From UBA6059 sp964351595 (GTDB taxonomy: Bacteria > Bacteroidota > Bacteroidia > Cytophagales > Cyclobacteriaceae), in contig CAYGOT010000003.1 of assembly GCA_964351595.1 (NCBI GenBank), forward strand, positions 62,001 to 126,000: a stretch of DNA of 64,000 nucleotides, read 5' to 3'. A model generated the notes under the pieces. It was not told the origin of the DNA. It searched no databases and saw only the letters and a program-made list of their open reading frames with translations. The translations under genes were made by a program, and so were the position numbers. Positions 53,781 through 61,779 of the stretch are shown here, piece by piece. How positions within the stretch are numbered: position 1 is the stretch's first letter; every line of letters starts with the position of its first letter.

Positions 53781-54830
53781 CTAGATTAACTCAAGTTTTT
53801 TCATTCGACTGTGCATTACCCGGAACCAAAGTGGTGGAAAAAGCGCGAGTACCATCATACCCGGGTAGCCGGTAGGCATGCTTGGCGCCTCTTCATAGTT
53901 CTTTAATACCTGATATTTTCTACTCGCCAGGTAATGATGATCAGAGTGACGGGACAGTTCGAAAAGCATCAGCCTACCAACGGGGTGGTTGGAGTTCCAG
54001 GAGTGGTGTGGCATGACGCGCTCATATCTTCCCTCACTCACCAGGTTGCGAGTAAGACCGTAGTGCTCGATATAATTAACTGTCTCAAGGAGCAATATAC
54101 CCATCAATGCCGCTAGAAGGTAATAGCCCATCACAACCCAGCCATAGAAGAAGCCGATTAAAAGTGCAAAGACAAGCTGGGCTATTTGAAAGATCAGCAT
54201 CTCATTCTTCAGACTAAACCTGGGCTGTCCTATTTTCTCCATCCGGTCGAACTCTAATCTCCAGGCGGAGACATAGCTATAAACAATCGACTTAAGCCAA
54301 AACCCAAAGACAGTTTGTCCATACTGGGCTGAAGCAGGATCATCAGGCGTGCTTACATTTTTGTGATGACCCCTGTTATGCTCGATATAAAAATGCATAT
54401 AGAAGGAGCTCAAAAGTAGCAGCTTCGCAAGTAGTCGCTCAAATGGCTTTTTGCGGTGACCAAGCTCATGTCCTACATTGATACCTAGTGTACCACAAAT
54501 CATTCCCATGGAGGTAATTCTTCCGATCTTTTCGGTAGTGGTCAATCCGATCTCTTGTATGGTAGTGAAGAAATCGAAGGCTAAGAAAAAAGTAATCGGT
54601 ACAATCACATAGATCATCCAGTCATATACCGGATCTTCTTTGATCATCTCCTCTTCTATTTCCGATAGGTTTCGCGCAGATGGTTTCAGAAAAATCTCAA
54701 ACAAAGGAATGAATAGGAATGCTTCGATCATCGGAGCAAATGTGACCCACCCATAGCTATGGAAGGACAAATAGGCTAGCACGGGTAGCGAGTAAGCCAG
54801 GAAGTATTTGAGCGGTCTGATCCTCAACAT
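53781..54830 (-). CDS. alkB: AlkB-type membrane hydroxylase (alkane 1-monooxygenase)
   Basis: 349 residues with several membrane helices and the full set of di-iron histidine motifs: HELGHRKKPF, EHNRGHHKN, the hallmark NYIEHYGLTR, and LSRHSDHHYLAS. These define AlkB-like integral hydroxylases, which oxidise terminal methyl groups of alkanes or related chains with electrons from rubredoxin. No rubredoxin gene or fusion is present here, so electron supply must come from elsewhere. The substrate is inference. Leftwards, 21 bases after the PorT-like gene stops, possibly the same transcript. Confidence 0.88.
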   Translation of the reverse strand: MLRIRPLKYFLAYSLPVLAYLSFHSYGWVTFAPMIEAFLFIPLFEIFLKPSARNLSEIEEEMIKEDPVYDWMIYVIVPITFFLAFDFFTTIQEIGLTTTEKIGRITSMGMICGTLGINVGHELGHRKKPFERLLAKLLLLSSFYMHFYIEHNRGHHKNVSTPDDPASAQYGQTVFGFWLKSIVYSYVSAWRLEFDRMEKIGQPRFSLKNEMLIFQIAQLVFALLIGFFYGWVVMGYYLLAALMGILLLETVNYIEHYGLTRNLVSEGRYERVMPHHSWNSNHPVGRLMLFELSRHSDHHYLASRKYQVLKNYEEAPSMPTGYPGMMVLALFPPLWFRVMHSRMKKLELI

Positions 54831-54851
54831 TGCCAGCGGAAATTAGTGTAA

Positions 54852-55526
54852 TCAAGGATATAATTCAAGCTTTCCGAATGGAATGAGGTAGGCAAGAGAA
54901 GCTCCAAAAACAAAACTATTGGAAATATCCGGCACTCCAGAGTCCCTGCTCACCGGATCCATGATATTGCTTAGGCTGTAGGTAAAGAATCCTTCCAGGT
55001 GAATCTGACCAAAAGAAAAGTCATGGCTTACTCCCCCACCGATCCTCAGGCCGTATCCGAAATTGTTATCCCTATCGGGATCGTAGGTATACCAGTCAAA
55101 AGGCTCTGTCTCAACTGGTTGCGGGTCAAGCTTATAGTTGATTAGATATTCAAAAAATGGTCCCAGCGCTACGAAATACTTAGTTCGTCCATTTCCTAAA
55201 TAGGCGGTCATCAATAGCGGCAATTCCAAATAATCGAGTCGTGCCGTATAGTTAGGATAAAGCTCAAAAAAGTTTTGCGTCCAACCCTTCACTGAATAAT
55301 CTAACCCGGTAATCAAACCAACATTTTTCTTGTTGTAGTACTTGTAAACCAAACCAGTATGATAGGTGACTGTATAAGTATTGCGAATGTTGAGCTGATA
55401 AAAATTATGGCTGATATCTGCATTGGTGAGTTGCACTCCTCCTCTCACACCTACATAAGACTTATGCTGCGCTGCTAGCGCCGAACCCAACCCAACCAAT
55501 ACCAACAGCAGCAAAACTCTCTTCAT
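54852..55526 (-). CDS. outer-membrane beta-barrel protein (PorT-like)
   Basis: 224 residues from the ATG at 55524-55526; an upstream ATG at 55568 falls within the bTHX gene and is rejected. Signal peptide MKRVLLLLVLVGLGSALAAQ, then barrel strands SYVGVRGGVQLTNADI, YTVTYHTGLVYKYY, NVGLITGLDYSVKGW, YLELPLLMTAYLG, GYGLRIGGGVSHDF, ending SLAYLIPFGKLELYP. It resembles the PorT/DUF3575-like small barrels of Bacteroidota. Its start is two bases after the bTHX stop. Role uncertain. Confidence 0.76.
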   Translation of the reverse strand: MKRVLLLLVLVGLGSALAAQHKSYVGVRGGVQLTNADISHNFYQLNIRNTYTVTYHTGLVYKYYNKKNVGLITGLDYSVKGWTQNFFELYPNYTARLDYLELPLLMTAYLGNGRTKYFVALGPFFEYLINYKLDPQPVETEPFDWYTYDPDRDNNFGYGLRIGGGVSHDFSFGQIHLEGFFTYSLSNIMDPVSRDSGVPDISNSFVFGASLAYLIPFGKLELYP

Positions 55527-55527
55527 A

Positions 55528-55659
55528 CTAATTCTTAGCCTTCTTTTTTTTGGAAGGTCGCTCTTCAACTGTGGTGCTTGTAGACTTCTTTTTCCGACTT
55601 ACACCGTAAGTCCCCTTTGAAATTTTTCCTTTTCTGGTTTTGATATCCCCTTTTCCCAT
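55528..55659 (-). CDS. 30S ribosomal protein bTHX
   Basis: 43 codons from the ATG at 55657-55659 to TAG at 55528-55530. The N-terminus MGKGDIKTRKGKISKGTYG is the diagnostic start of bTHX, a very basic peptide that binds the top of the 16S rRNA head in Thermus and Bacteroidota ribosomes; the C-terminal KKKK-rich tail fits. Short genes of this kind are often missed. Translationally coupled to the downstream barrel gene (two-base gap). Confidence 0.88.
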   Translation of the reverse strand: MGKGDIKTRKGKISKGTYGVSRKKKSTSTTVEERPSKKKKAKN

Positions 55660-55903
55660 AATCTTTAAATTTTAGAATCAGACAATAACGCTCACTTGCA
55701 TATCCACCTCGTGTGACTCACCTTATTAAGCATGTACCACATAATGGATAACCGAAGCAGGCAACACGCAAATATAAGAAAACGCGCTCTAGCCGTTTCA
55801 GCGAAATCGCTATAATAGATTGTAGAATTAAAATCCATTAAATAATTTCATTTATGAAAACACCGCAGTATATCAAGGGGTTGCTTTTGTAAACTATGAT
55901 AAT
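55660..55903. other. intergenic region
   Basis: 244 bases. A 12-codon frame (MKTPQYIKGLLL, 55855-55893) precedes the gene at 55904, and a small palindrome AGCGAAATCGCT lies in the middle. Nothing else is supported. Confidence 0.3.
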
Positions 55904-56377
55904 ATGGCCAGAGCAAGTTTAGAATTAATAGAGGCGCTTAGAAAAACTGCCGACAAACTCAGTAACGGACAAAAATACATGTGGGGTCATATGGGCGCTT
56001 GCAATTGTGGTAACCTGGCTCAGGAACTGACCTCCTACAGCAGGGCCGAAATACATGAGTATGCCATGCGAGGTAGAGGGGATTGGACAGAACAAGCAGA
56101 AGCCTACTGTGAGGGCACAAGCATGCCTATTGAAATTATCATTTCTGAACTCCTTACCAAAGGGCTAACCACCGAGGATTTAATCAATCTTGAGAAGCTT
56201 AAAGACAAAAAGGTATTGGGCCGTTTGTCTAGTGACGTGCGAGATACAATTTCACACAACAATGTAGAAGACGTGACATTGTATATGCGTGCATGGGCAG
56301 ACTTACTTGAAGAGCAATTGCTAGTTAAAGTCAACATAGACAGCTTAACTGTTTCGGAAGAGCTTGAGGTAGCTTGA
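55904..56377 (+). CDS. hypothetical protein with a GACNCGNL motif (157 aa)
   Basis: Soluble, mostly helical protein: LIEALRKTADKLSNGQKYMWGHMGACNCGNLAQELT, YAMRGRGDWTEQAEAYC, then two helical hairpins. Its distinctive feature is Gly-Ala-Cys-Asn-Cys-Gly with another Cys 45 residues on (EAYCEGT), suggesting a metal or disulfide site. I do not recognise a named family. It is followed by two further small acidic genes, so possibly an operon of small proteins. Confidence 0.55.
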   Translation: MARASLELIEALRKTADKLSNGQKYMWGHMGACNCGNLAQELTSYSRAEIHEYAMRGRGDWTEQAEAYCEGTSMPIEIIISELLTKGLTTEDLINLEKLKDKKVLGRLSSDVRDTISHNNVEDVTLYMRAWADLLEEQLLVKVNIDSLTVSEELEVA

Positions 56378-56456
56378 TCTATTAACTGAACGTTAATCTC
56401 TTCTTCACTCATTTTTAATAATTTTAGTTTCAGTTTGTACTGATAACTGAAAAGCC

Positions 56457-56585
56457 ATGGAAGATCAGGATAACCTGGAAGAAGAATACGATCCAGAACA
56501 ACGGCCGTTACCCGATGATGATCTGGATATCGAGGAGGAGGGTAATGCAGATTACAGCTACTACCGACGAATAGACGAACTTTAG
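56457..56585 (+). CDS. acidic micro-protein (42 aa)
   Basis: 42 codons, MEDQDNLEEEYDPEQRP, PDDDLDIEEEGNADYSYYRRIDEL, ending in TAG at 56583-56585. Over a third of the residues are Asp or Glu. It sits 13 bases before the next small gene and 79 bases after the previous one, all rightwards. Probably real because of its codon use and position; function unknown. Confidence 0.5.
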   Translation: MEDQDNLEEEYDPEQRPLPDDDLDIEEEGNADYSYYRRIDEL

Positions 56586-56598
56586 GCCATCAATAATA

Positions 56599-56832
56599 AT
56601 GTCTCAGGAAATTCATGAATACTATAAGAAGGAGCTTCAAGAGTTTAAGATCTTGGTGCGGATAGCTCCGGAAAGCCTGCAAGGGCTAGAATTGATAGTT
56701 TCTGTAGATGGCAAAATGGAAAAGACCAAGCGGCAATTCGACAAAGACATTTTTGACGATCTGGCTGAAGACGAATTCGAGAAATGTAGCCCATTAGAGT
56801 TCAATCTTTACCTCAAAGGTCTGGCCAAATAG
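56599..56832 (+). CDS. small conserved hypothetical protein (77 aa)
   Basis: Compact protein: EYYKKELQEFKILVRIAPESLQGLELIVSVDGKMEKTKRQFDKDIFDDLAEDEFEKCSPLEFNLYLKGLA, a strand-turn-strand followed by helices. Rightwards, immediately after the acidic micro-protein. I do not recognise a family. Confidence 0.6.
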   Translation: MSQEIHEYYKKELQEFKILVRIAPESLQGLELIVSVDGKMEKTKRQFDKDIFDDLAEDEFEKCSPLEFNLYLKGLAK

Positions 56833-56899
56833 GGGCTTATAGATTATTCGCCAAGATTAAAGCGCACTTGTCACTTCGCTATTATTAGTTCACTACTAT

Positions 56900-56931
56900 T
56901 TGCTCCGATGAATTAATATTTCATAAATTTG
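56900..56931 (+). promoter_or_regulatory. promoter of the SRP RNA gene
   Basis: TTG at 56900-56902, a 21-base spacer, then TAAATTTG at 56924-56931, a perfect match to the Bacteroidota -7 consensus TAnnTTTG. The RNA is predicted to begin at about 56935, as expected. Confidence 0.7.
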
Positions 56932-56934
56932 CAG

Positions 56935-57025
56935 AGGCAAGCAGATGCGACCAGCTCCTGCTGAATCCCCCAGGTCTGGAAGGAAGCAAGGGTAGGTGGT
57001 TGAGCGGTGCGATTTCTGTTTGCCT
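56935..57025 (+). ncRNA. ffs: signal recognition particle RNA (4.5S type)
   Basis: The conserved hairpin that binds the Ffh M domain is seen directly: CCCCCAGGTCTGGAAGGAAGCAAGGGTAGG contains the universal CAGGT(C/T)YGGAAGGAAGCA core (quoted here only in parts). The 5' AGGCAA (56935-56940) pairs with TTGCCT (57020-57025), closing the long rod, and GCGACC pairs with GGTGCG inside it. It ends in a T-rich run (57022-57037) acting as a terminator. About 91 bases, the usual size of the small bacterial form. Confidence 0.95.
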
Positions 57026-57040
57026 TTTCTTTTTTTCTAC
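57022..57040 (+). terminator. T-rich end of the SRP RNA gene
   Basis: The closing stem of the RNA is followed by TTTTCTTTTTTTCT, which would stop transcription. Confidence 0.6.
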
Positions 57041-57113
57041 CCTCCCAGTTTCATTTTATCCTTAGCTTTGTACTTTCACTGTTTCAAGGTTCAACACTCT
57101 AAACTCGTCCTAT

Positions 57114-57770
57114 ATGAAGTTTTTTATCGATACTGCCAATCTAAATGATATTCAGGAAGCCTATGATTTGGGTGTACTGGATGGTGTGACCACCAATCCA
57201 TCACTGATGGCTAAGGAAGGTATCACTGGTGAGAGCAACATTACCACTCACTATAAGGCCATCTGTGATATCGTGGACGACAATGTAAGTGCTGAGGTAA
57301 TTGCTACCGACTTTGACGGTATCATGAAGGAAGGACGGGCATTGGCCAAACTCGACGACAAGATCGTCGTGAAAGTACCAATGATCAAGGAAGGTGTAAA
57401 GGCCATCAAAGCTTTTACTGAGGAAGGAATCAGAACCAACTGCACACTTATCTTCAGTGCAGGTCAGGCTATACTAGCAGCCAAAGCTGGCGCGAGCTAT
57501 GTCTCCCCGTTCATCGGTCGATTGGATGACGTATCGACGGATGGACTATCCCTCATCGAACAGATGGTACAGATCTATGACAACTACGGCTTTGAGACTG
57601 AAATACTCGCAGCTTCAGTAAGACATACCATGCACCTGATCAATTGCGCTGAGATTGGAGCTGATGTGGTGACCTGCCCACTGAATGTAATCATGGGTCT
57701 GCTCAACCATCCACTCACTGACCAGGGCCTTGCTAAGTTCTTAGCTGATCACAAAAAGCTCAACGGATAA
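57114..57770 (+). CDS. tal: transaldolase (fructose-6-phosphate aldolase-like subfamily)
   Basis: 218 residues, the short TalC/FSA type: MKFFIDTANLNDIQEAYDLG, DGVTTNPSLMAKEG, KVPMIKEGVKAIKAF with the Schiff-base Lys, NCTLIFSAGQAILAAKAGA, VSPFIGRLDD. It transfers a three-carbon unit between sugar phosphates in the pentose-phosphate pathway. Whether it is a transaldolase or a fructose-6-phosphate aldolase depends on one or two residues I cannot decide with confidence. Confidence 0.9.
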   Translation: MKFFIDTANLNDIQEAYDLGVLDGVTTNPSLMAKEGITGESNITTHYKAICDIVDDNVSAEVIATDFDGIMKEGRALAKLDDKIVVKVPMIKEGVKAIKAFTEEGIRTNCTLIFSAGQAILAAKAGASYVSPFIGRLDDVSTDGLSLIEQMVQIYDNYGFETEILAASVRHTMHLINCAEIGADVVTCPLNVIMGLLNHPLTDQGLAKFLADHKKLNG

Positions 57771-57795
57771 AACTTCCTTCGGGAATGTTGGTTTC

Positions 57796-58005
57796 ATGAG
57801 CATGTACATTATCAAAGTCAAGGGAAAGGCAAAAATCCCTAACTACATCCAGTTAAGGGATGATAATTTCGTGCTCATTGCTTACTTCAGGGCGGACCGT
57901 CCGCTCAAGAAGCTGGAGAAATACGGTTTGGAAGGCAAAGAAGATGCCTTGCAAGAGATTATCAATGAACTGCCTTTCGGTAAATTGCAGGAGCTAAACA
58001 TTTAA
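57796..58005 (+). CDS. small protein upstream of ftsE (69 aa)
   Basis: MSMYIIKVKGKAKIPNYIQLRDDN then FVLIAYFRADRPLKKLEKYGLEGKEDALQEIINELPFGKLQELNI. A second ATG at 57802 is a possible start. It looks like a compact beta-strand/helix domain. Two bases before the ftsE-like gene and in the same direction, so probably co-translated. I do not recognise the family. Confidence 0.6.
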   Translation: MSMYIIKVKGKAKIPNYIQLRDDNFVLIAYFRADRPLKKLEKYGLEGKEDALQEIINELPFGKLQELNI

Positions 58006-58007
58006 CC

Positions 58008-58721
58008 ATGTCCTTTTCCTCCGACCCAGTCGTCAGAATCTCGAAGACCAACATCTTCCAGGAGAGCCAAACGGTGCTCAGTGATATCGATTTTGTCATC
58101 GATAAAGGTGAATTTGTCTATCTGGTGGGGAGAACGGGCAGTGGCAAGTCATCGTTACTTAAGACACTCTATGCAGATCTTCCGCTGCGCCTGGGCGATG
58201 TGGAAGTAGCTGGTTTCAATATCAAGGACCTCAAGCGTAGTGAGGTGCCAAAATTGCGACGTAAAATCGGCATCATCTTTCAGGATTTTCAGCTCTTTTA
58301 CGATAGGACGGTGGCCGAAAACTTACAGTTCGTCATGAAAGCCACCGGATGGAAAGATTCTGGTAAGATGAAAAAGCGAATGGCTGAGGTACTCATGCGA
58401 GTAGGCCTGGGAGCTGTGTCCAACAAGATGCCTCATCAACTATCCGGTGGAGAACAGCAGCGCGTGGTTGTAGCAAGGGCATTGATCAATGAACCGGCCA
58501 TGTTGATCGCTGATGAGCCTACCGGAAATCTGGATCCTGAGGTCGCTGATGGTATATTCAAACTATTCCTTGAAATCAATCGAAGTGGCACTGCGATACT
58601 CATGGCCACTCACAATCACGCTTTCTTACAAAACTATCCGGCAAGAGTACTGAAATGTGAGAAGGGCCAGGTCTACGATTCTGCTAAGGAACCGTTCGAA
58701 CTCAAGCCTTTCTATCAATAG
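58008..58721 (+). CDS. ftsE: cell-division-type ABC ATPase FtsE
   Basis: 237 residues: Walker A VGRTGSGKSSLLKTLY, Q-loop IIFQDFQLFYDRTVAENL, signature LSGGEQQRVVVARAL, Walker B LIADEPTGNLDP, switch His in MATHNHAF. This pattern (FQDFQLFYDRTVAENL) is that of FtsE, which pairs with the membrane protein FtsX to control cell-wall hydrolases at the septum. No ftsX gene adjoins it; the DUF4097 gene converges. The symbol is by motif similarity. Confidence 0.85.
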   Translation: MSFSSDPVVRISKTNIFQESQTVLSDIDFVIDKGEFVYLVGRTGSGKSSLLKTLYADLPLRLGDVEVAGFNIKDLKRSEVPKLRRKIGIIFQDFQLFYDRTVAENLQFVMKATGWKDSGKMKKRMAEVLMRVGLGAVSNKMPHQLSGGEQQRVVVARALINEPAMLIADEPTGNLDPEVADGIFKLFLEINRSGTAILMATHNHAFLQNYPARVLKCEKGQVYDSAKEPFELKPFYQ

Positions 58722-59771
58722 CTACTGGTATAATCGAATATCGCCGTAGCTGGAGTCTAGCCTGATTAGATTTCCACCACCATTGAGCGTGCCTTTGTAG
58801 CGAGCTGAGCTCATCTCCTTGATCATCGTATTCATCTCTATCGGCAGTCCGGTGTACTTAAAGTCGGAAAAACTCGTCTCCACCTCGATATTAGCTTTGG
58901 TGTCTGCTTCCAGATATATCGTGTAGCCGCTAAACTTGCCACGCAACTCTACGTACTCAAAGTCGCGGCTGAGTTTGCGAATCTCGACACCATTGCCATA
59001 GGACGTGACCAAATCGATACTCTTGTGAAGATGTCCTATGGTGAAATCTGTAAAGTTAGAACTACCGTCAACAGATACCACATCCTGGAGTTTGACCGAA
59101 CCATACTTGCTCTCCACATCCAGATTACCCGCGACACCAATCTCTACGTCAGAAAACTGCTGATTCAATTCACCACTTCCCATCTTCTCGGCTTCAAGAC
59201 CACCGTACTTCACCACTACATCCCCATCTCCTAGTTCGCCGACTTCTCCCTTGCTAAAAGAAAGTTTGAGGGAAATCTCTCCCGTCAGATTCTTCGCTTT
59301 GAGGCTACCGTAAGCCACTTCGATCTCAGCAGTATTGGTGAGGTCATCCAGATACATATCCCCGAATGAGATTTTGGCAGTCAAAGGGTTGTTCTTGGGC
59401 ATTTTGATCGTGTAGTCTATGCTGAAGCTCTCACCATTTTTGTTATTGATCTTGCCCGGTAGGTCAGTCTCGTAGGAAATCTCTGATGAGCTTTCATCCA
59501 CGTCGATTTCAATTCTATCAAGTAATTCCTGACTTCTTGACTCATTTCTCAGGTCAACCTTTATTAAAACTTCCACTTCCAAGGCATCACCGTCATGCGT
59601 ATCAATGTGCAGCTTACCAAACTTATTATCAAAGTTGAGGTGCACATCACTGCTGATCGTATAACTCTTAGCTATTCTCTTTGTCTTGTCTCCTTGGGCA
59701 TAGCCTTGCCCAGTGAAGAACAGCAGCATTAGAAATGCTACTAATGAAATACTATATCGTTGCGTTTGCAT
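58722..59771 (-). CDS. exported DUF4097-like beta-helix protein
   Basis: 349 residues: signal peptide MQTQRYSISLVAFLMLLFFTGQGYAQ, then repeated strands of the DUF4097/adhesin-like type (VHLNFDNKFGKLHIDTHDGD, AEIEVAYGSLKAKNLTGEISLKLSFSK, LDVESKYGSVKLQDV, IRLDSSYGDIRLYQ). It overlaps the start of the anti-sigma gene by 20 bases. Last gene of a leftward sigma/anti-sigma/effector operon, so probably an envelope-stress output. Biochemical role unknown. Confidence 0.78.
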   Translation of the reverse strand: MQTQRYSISLVAFLMLLFFTGQGYAQGDKTKRIAKSYTISSDVHLNFDNKFGKLHIDTHDGDALEVEVLIKVDLRNESRSQELLDRIEIDVDESSSEISYETDLPGKINNKNGESFSIDYTIKMPKNNPLTAKISFGDMYLDDLTNTAEIEVAYGSLKAKNLTGEISLKLSFSKGEVGELGDGDVVVKYGGLEAEKMGSGELNQQFSDVEIGVAGNLDVESKYGSVKLQDVVSVDGSSNFTDFTIGHLHKSIDLVTSYGNGVEIRKLSRDFEYVELRGKFSGYTIYLEADTKANIEVETSFSDFKYTGLPIEMNTMIKEMSSARYKGTLNGGGNLIRLDSSYGDIRLYQ

Positions 59772-60303
59772 TTTCTTCTCTGTTTTTGATTTGTTCCAAC
59801 ACTATGATTTGTTGGTTCAGGATATCTATTCTCAATTGTAAATTTTGGATCATCGCATCGAGGACGATCTCCTGCCCACCGGTCTTCTTGGCTTCTTTCT
59901 TAAGCTCAGCATACATCTGATCCAACGCCGATATATCCTCTAAAAAAGAACTCTCCAGCTCGGGGTTCGATACCGCATAAACTCTAATCTCCTCTTTCTT
60001 CTGATTGATCAATTCATTGTAGTAGGTTTCGGCATTCGCAAATTCCGGATTAGATAATGCAGAGTCAGCCTCAGATGATTGCCAATTGTAGTAACCTAAA
60101 ACAGAAGAAAGCGCCAATAACAAGATGGCAGCAACTTTCCAATAAATATTATAATCCACTTTTCTATCTGGTTCTGCCTCCTGGTCAGTTCCTTGATCAA
60201 GATCCGCCTGAATGGCCTGCCAAAGCTTATCCTCGGCAGGAGACGATTCAAGTTCTCCCCTGTGGTTCTTAATAAACTGCTCTAATTTCTGATCGTTATT
60301 CAT
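59752..60303 (-). CDS. probable anti-sigma factor
   Basis: 183 residues with a cytoplasmic N-terminal region (MNNDQKLEQFIKNHRGELESSPAEDKLWQAIQADL), a single membrane span about 52-70 (YWKVAAILLLALSSVLGYY), then a periplasmic coiled coil rich in Glu and Gln (ELKKEAKKTGGQE ... RIDILNQQIIVLEQIKN). Directly after an ECF sigma gene with an eight-base overlap, the standard place for its membrane-bound inhibitor. The ZAS-type zinc motif is absent, so the assignment rests on layout and topology. Confidence 0.68.
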   Translation of the reverse strand: MNNDQKLEQFIKNHRGELESSPAEDKLWQAIQADLDQGTDQEAEPDRKVDYNIYWKVAAILLLALSSVLGYYNWQSSEADSALSNPEFANAETYYNELINQKKEEIRVYAVSNPELESSFLEDISALDQMYAELKKEAKKTGGQEIVLDAMIQNLQLRIDILNQQIIVLEQIKNREENANATI

Positions 60304-60922
60304 CGTTCAATTCTTTTAAGATCAATCTCAACCTATCCTTTGCACGCTTATACTGCGTTTTGGAGGTCGACTCTGTGATATCAAGTATCTCGGCAATCTC
60401 ACCGTGATCATAACCCTCCAGCAGATAGAGACTCAAGACGGTTCGGTAGCCATCTGATAATTGATTCATAGCGGCCTTAACATTGGCTACACTCAGAGCG
60501 CGTTCAATATCATAGCCTTCATCATCGTCATCAGGGAGGTACTCCAGTGACTCATCCATTGGAGTGAAGTGGAGTTTACGGGCCTTCACTTTCGTCAGCG
60601 AGTCATTGATCACGATGCGCTTAAGCCACGAGCCAAAAGTCGAATCCCCCCGAAAGGAGTCCAACCCCCGAAAGGCCTTGACAAAAGACTCCTGAACCAC
60701 ATCCTCTGCCTCCTCCCAATGATTGGTAATCCTCAACGACACGTTGAACATCGCCTTATTATAAAGCTTGTACAACTGATACTGTGCGTCGCGACTGCCC
60801 AGCCTGCTGGCGTTGATGAGTTCGTAATGTATATCTCGAGATGTTGCTACCAATGAACCAAATATCTGTCCTAAAGATTGGTAATAAACGGAAGGGTTGC
60901 ACGGCTTATTAACTAAATTCAA
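60296..60922 (-). CDS. ECF RNA polymerase sigma factor
   Basis: 208 residues: region 2 (YKLYNKAMFNVSLRITNHWEEAEDVVQESFVKAFRGLDSF, GDSTFGSWLKRIVINDSL) and region 4 (LSDGYRTVLSLYLLEGYDHGEIAEILDITESTSKTQYKRAKDRL). An in-frame ATG lies at the start given; about 30 N-terminal residues before HYELINASRLGSRDA may be extra, and a shorter start is possible. It directs transcription of its own operon with the anti-sigma and DUF4097 genes by the usual ECF arrangement. Confidence 0.9.
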   Translation of the reverse strand: MNLVNKPCNPSVYYQSLGQIFGSLVATSRDIHYELINASRLGSRDAQYQLYKLYNKAMFNVSLRITNHWEEAEDVVQESFVKAFRGLDSFRGDSTFGSWLKRIVINDSLTKVKARKLHFTPMDESLEYLPDDDDEGYDIERALSVANVKAAMNQLSDGYRTVLSLYLLEGYDHGEIAEILDITESTSKTQYKRAKDRLRLILKELNDE

Positions 60923-61009
60923 TCATACCTGAAATATACCATCTTAGGTTGACTTAGTACCGCTATACTGGAGCGGTCTGTGTTGCGTATCTCCATCCAA
61001 AAAGGCAAT

Positions 61010-61035
61010 AAAAAACCCGGACACTTGCCCGGGTT
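61010..61035 (-). terminator. rho-independent terminator after the TPR gene
   Basis: On the minus strand AACCCGG, loop GCAAGTGT, CCGGGTT, followed by TTTTTATTG. The 7-bp GC-rich stem lies 27 bases beyond the stop of the TPR gene. Confidence 0.75.
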
Positions 61036-61061
61036 CGATTTTTAGAATTTTTTAGAAAAGG

Positions 61062-61745
61062 TTATCCTTCATTCGCATTCTTCAAGTTGGTCTGTGCCAA
61101 TTCAAAGTCTGGCGCTACTTCCAGCGCTTTGTTAAACATTTCTTTCGCCTCGTCTGGCTTACTTTGCTGCACAGCGATTATGCCCTTGAGATTGTATAGC
61201 GCAGCGGTAAGGGGAATCTCCTGCTGACTCTCATCTGACCTTTGGAAAGCTATAGTTTGCTCAGCAGCCTCTTTTCTTCTTAGCAGAATGTCTGCCGAGG
61301 TGTTACTTTCATTATAGCGCTCAAGATCATACTGTAAAAAAGCAATCTTGTACAATGTGAATGTGTTATTGTTTTTGAGAAACAATGACTCGTACTCGGT
61401 GAGTGCCCGATCTTTGATTTTGAGACTCTCGAAGCTTATCGCCGCGATTTCATAAGCCAAAATATTCTCCGGGTTCCTTTTTTGAGCTTCTTTGGCAGCT
61501 ATTGCCGCAGAGGCATACTGACCATATTCAAAATAGAATACAGCCAATGAATCCAATAGATCATTGTTTGATGGGTTCATTGCCATCATGTTGTACAAAG
61601 CAGTACGCGCGACAACAGGGTCATTAAACCGGCTGGCAGTTTCAAAAATAAACCTCTGCCTCTTCATTGCCTCAGCATCCTGCCCCACAACTTCATTCAT
61701 TGCTCCCAGCAACACAAACAACACTATAAGTAATCTCATCTTCAT
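61062..61745 (-). CDS. exported TPR-repeat protein
   Basis: 227 residues from the ATG at 61743-61745; an upstream ATG at 61790 falls inside the CCA gene. Signal peptide MKMRLLIVLFVLLGAMNEVVGQ, then about four to five tetratricopeptide helices (LLDSLAVFYFEYGQYASAAIAAKEAQKRNP, ILAYEIAAISFESLKIKDRALTEYESL, AALYNLKGIIAVQQSKPDEAKEMFNKALEVAP). Probably a periplasmic protein-interaction scaffold. Downstream of the CCA gene in the same direction. Confidence 0.8.
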   Translation of the reverse strand: MKMRLLIVLFVLLGAMNEVVGQDAEAMKRQRFIFETASRFNDPVVARTALYNMMAMNPSNNDLLDSLAVFYFEYGQYASAAIAAKEAQKRNPENILAYEIAAISFESLKIKDRALTEYESLFLKNNNTFTLYKIAFLQYDLERYNESNTSADILLRRKEAAEQTIAFQRSDESQQEIPLTAALYNLKGIIAVQQSKPDEAKEMFNKALEVAPDFELAQTNLKNANEG

Positions 61746-61779
61746 ATTTTGATTTTGTCCAACTTCAAAGTTATATCGC

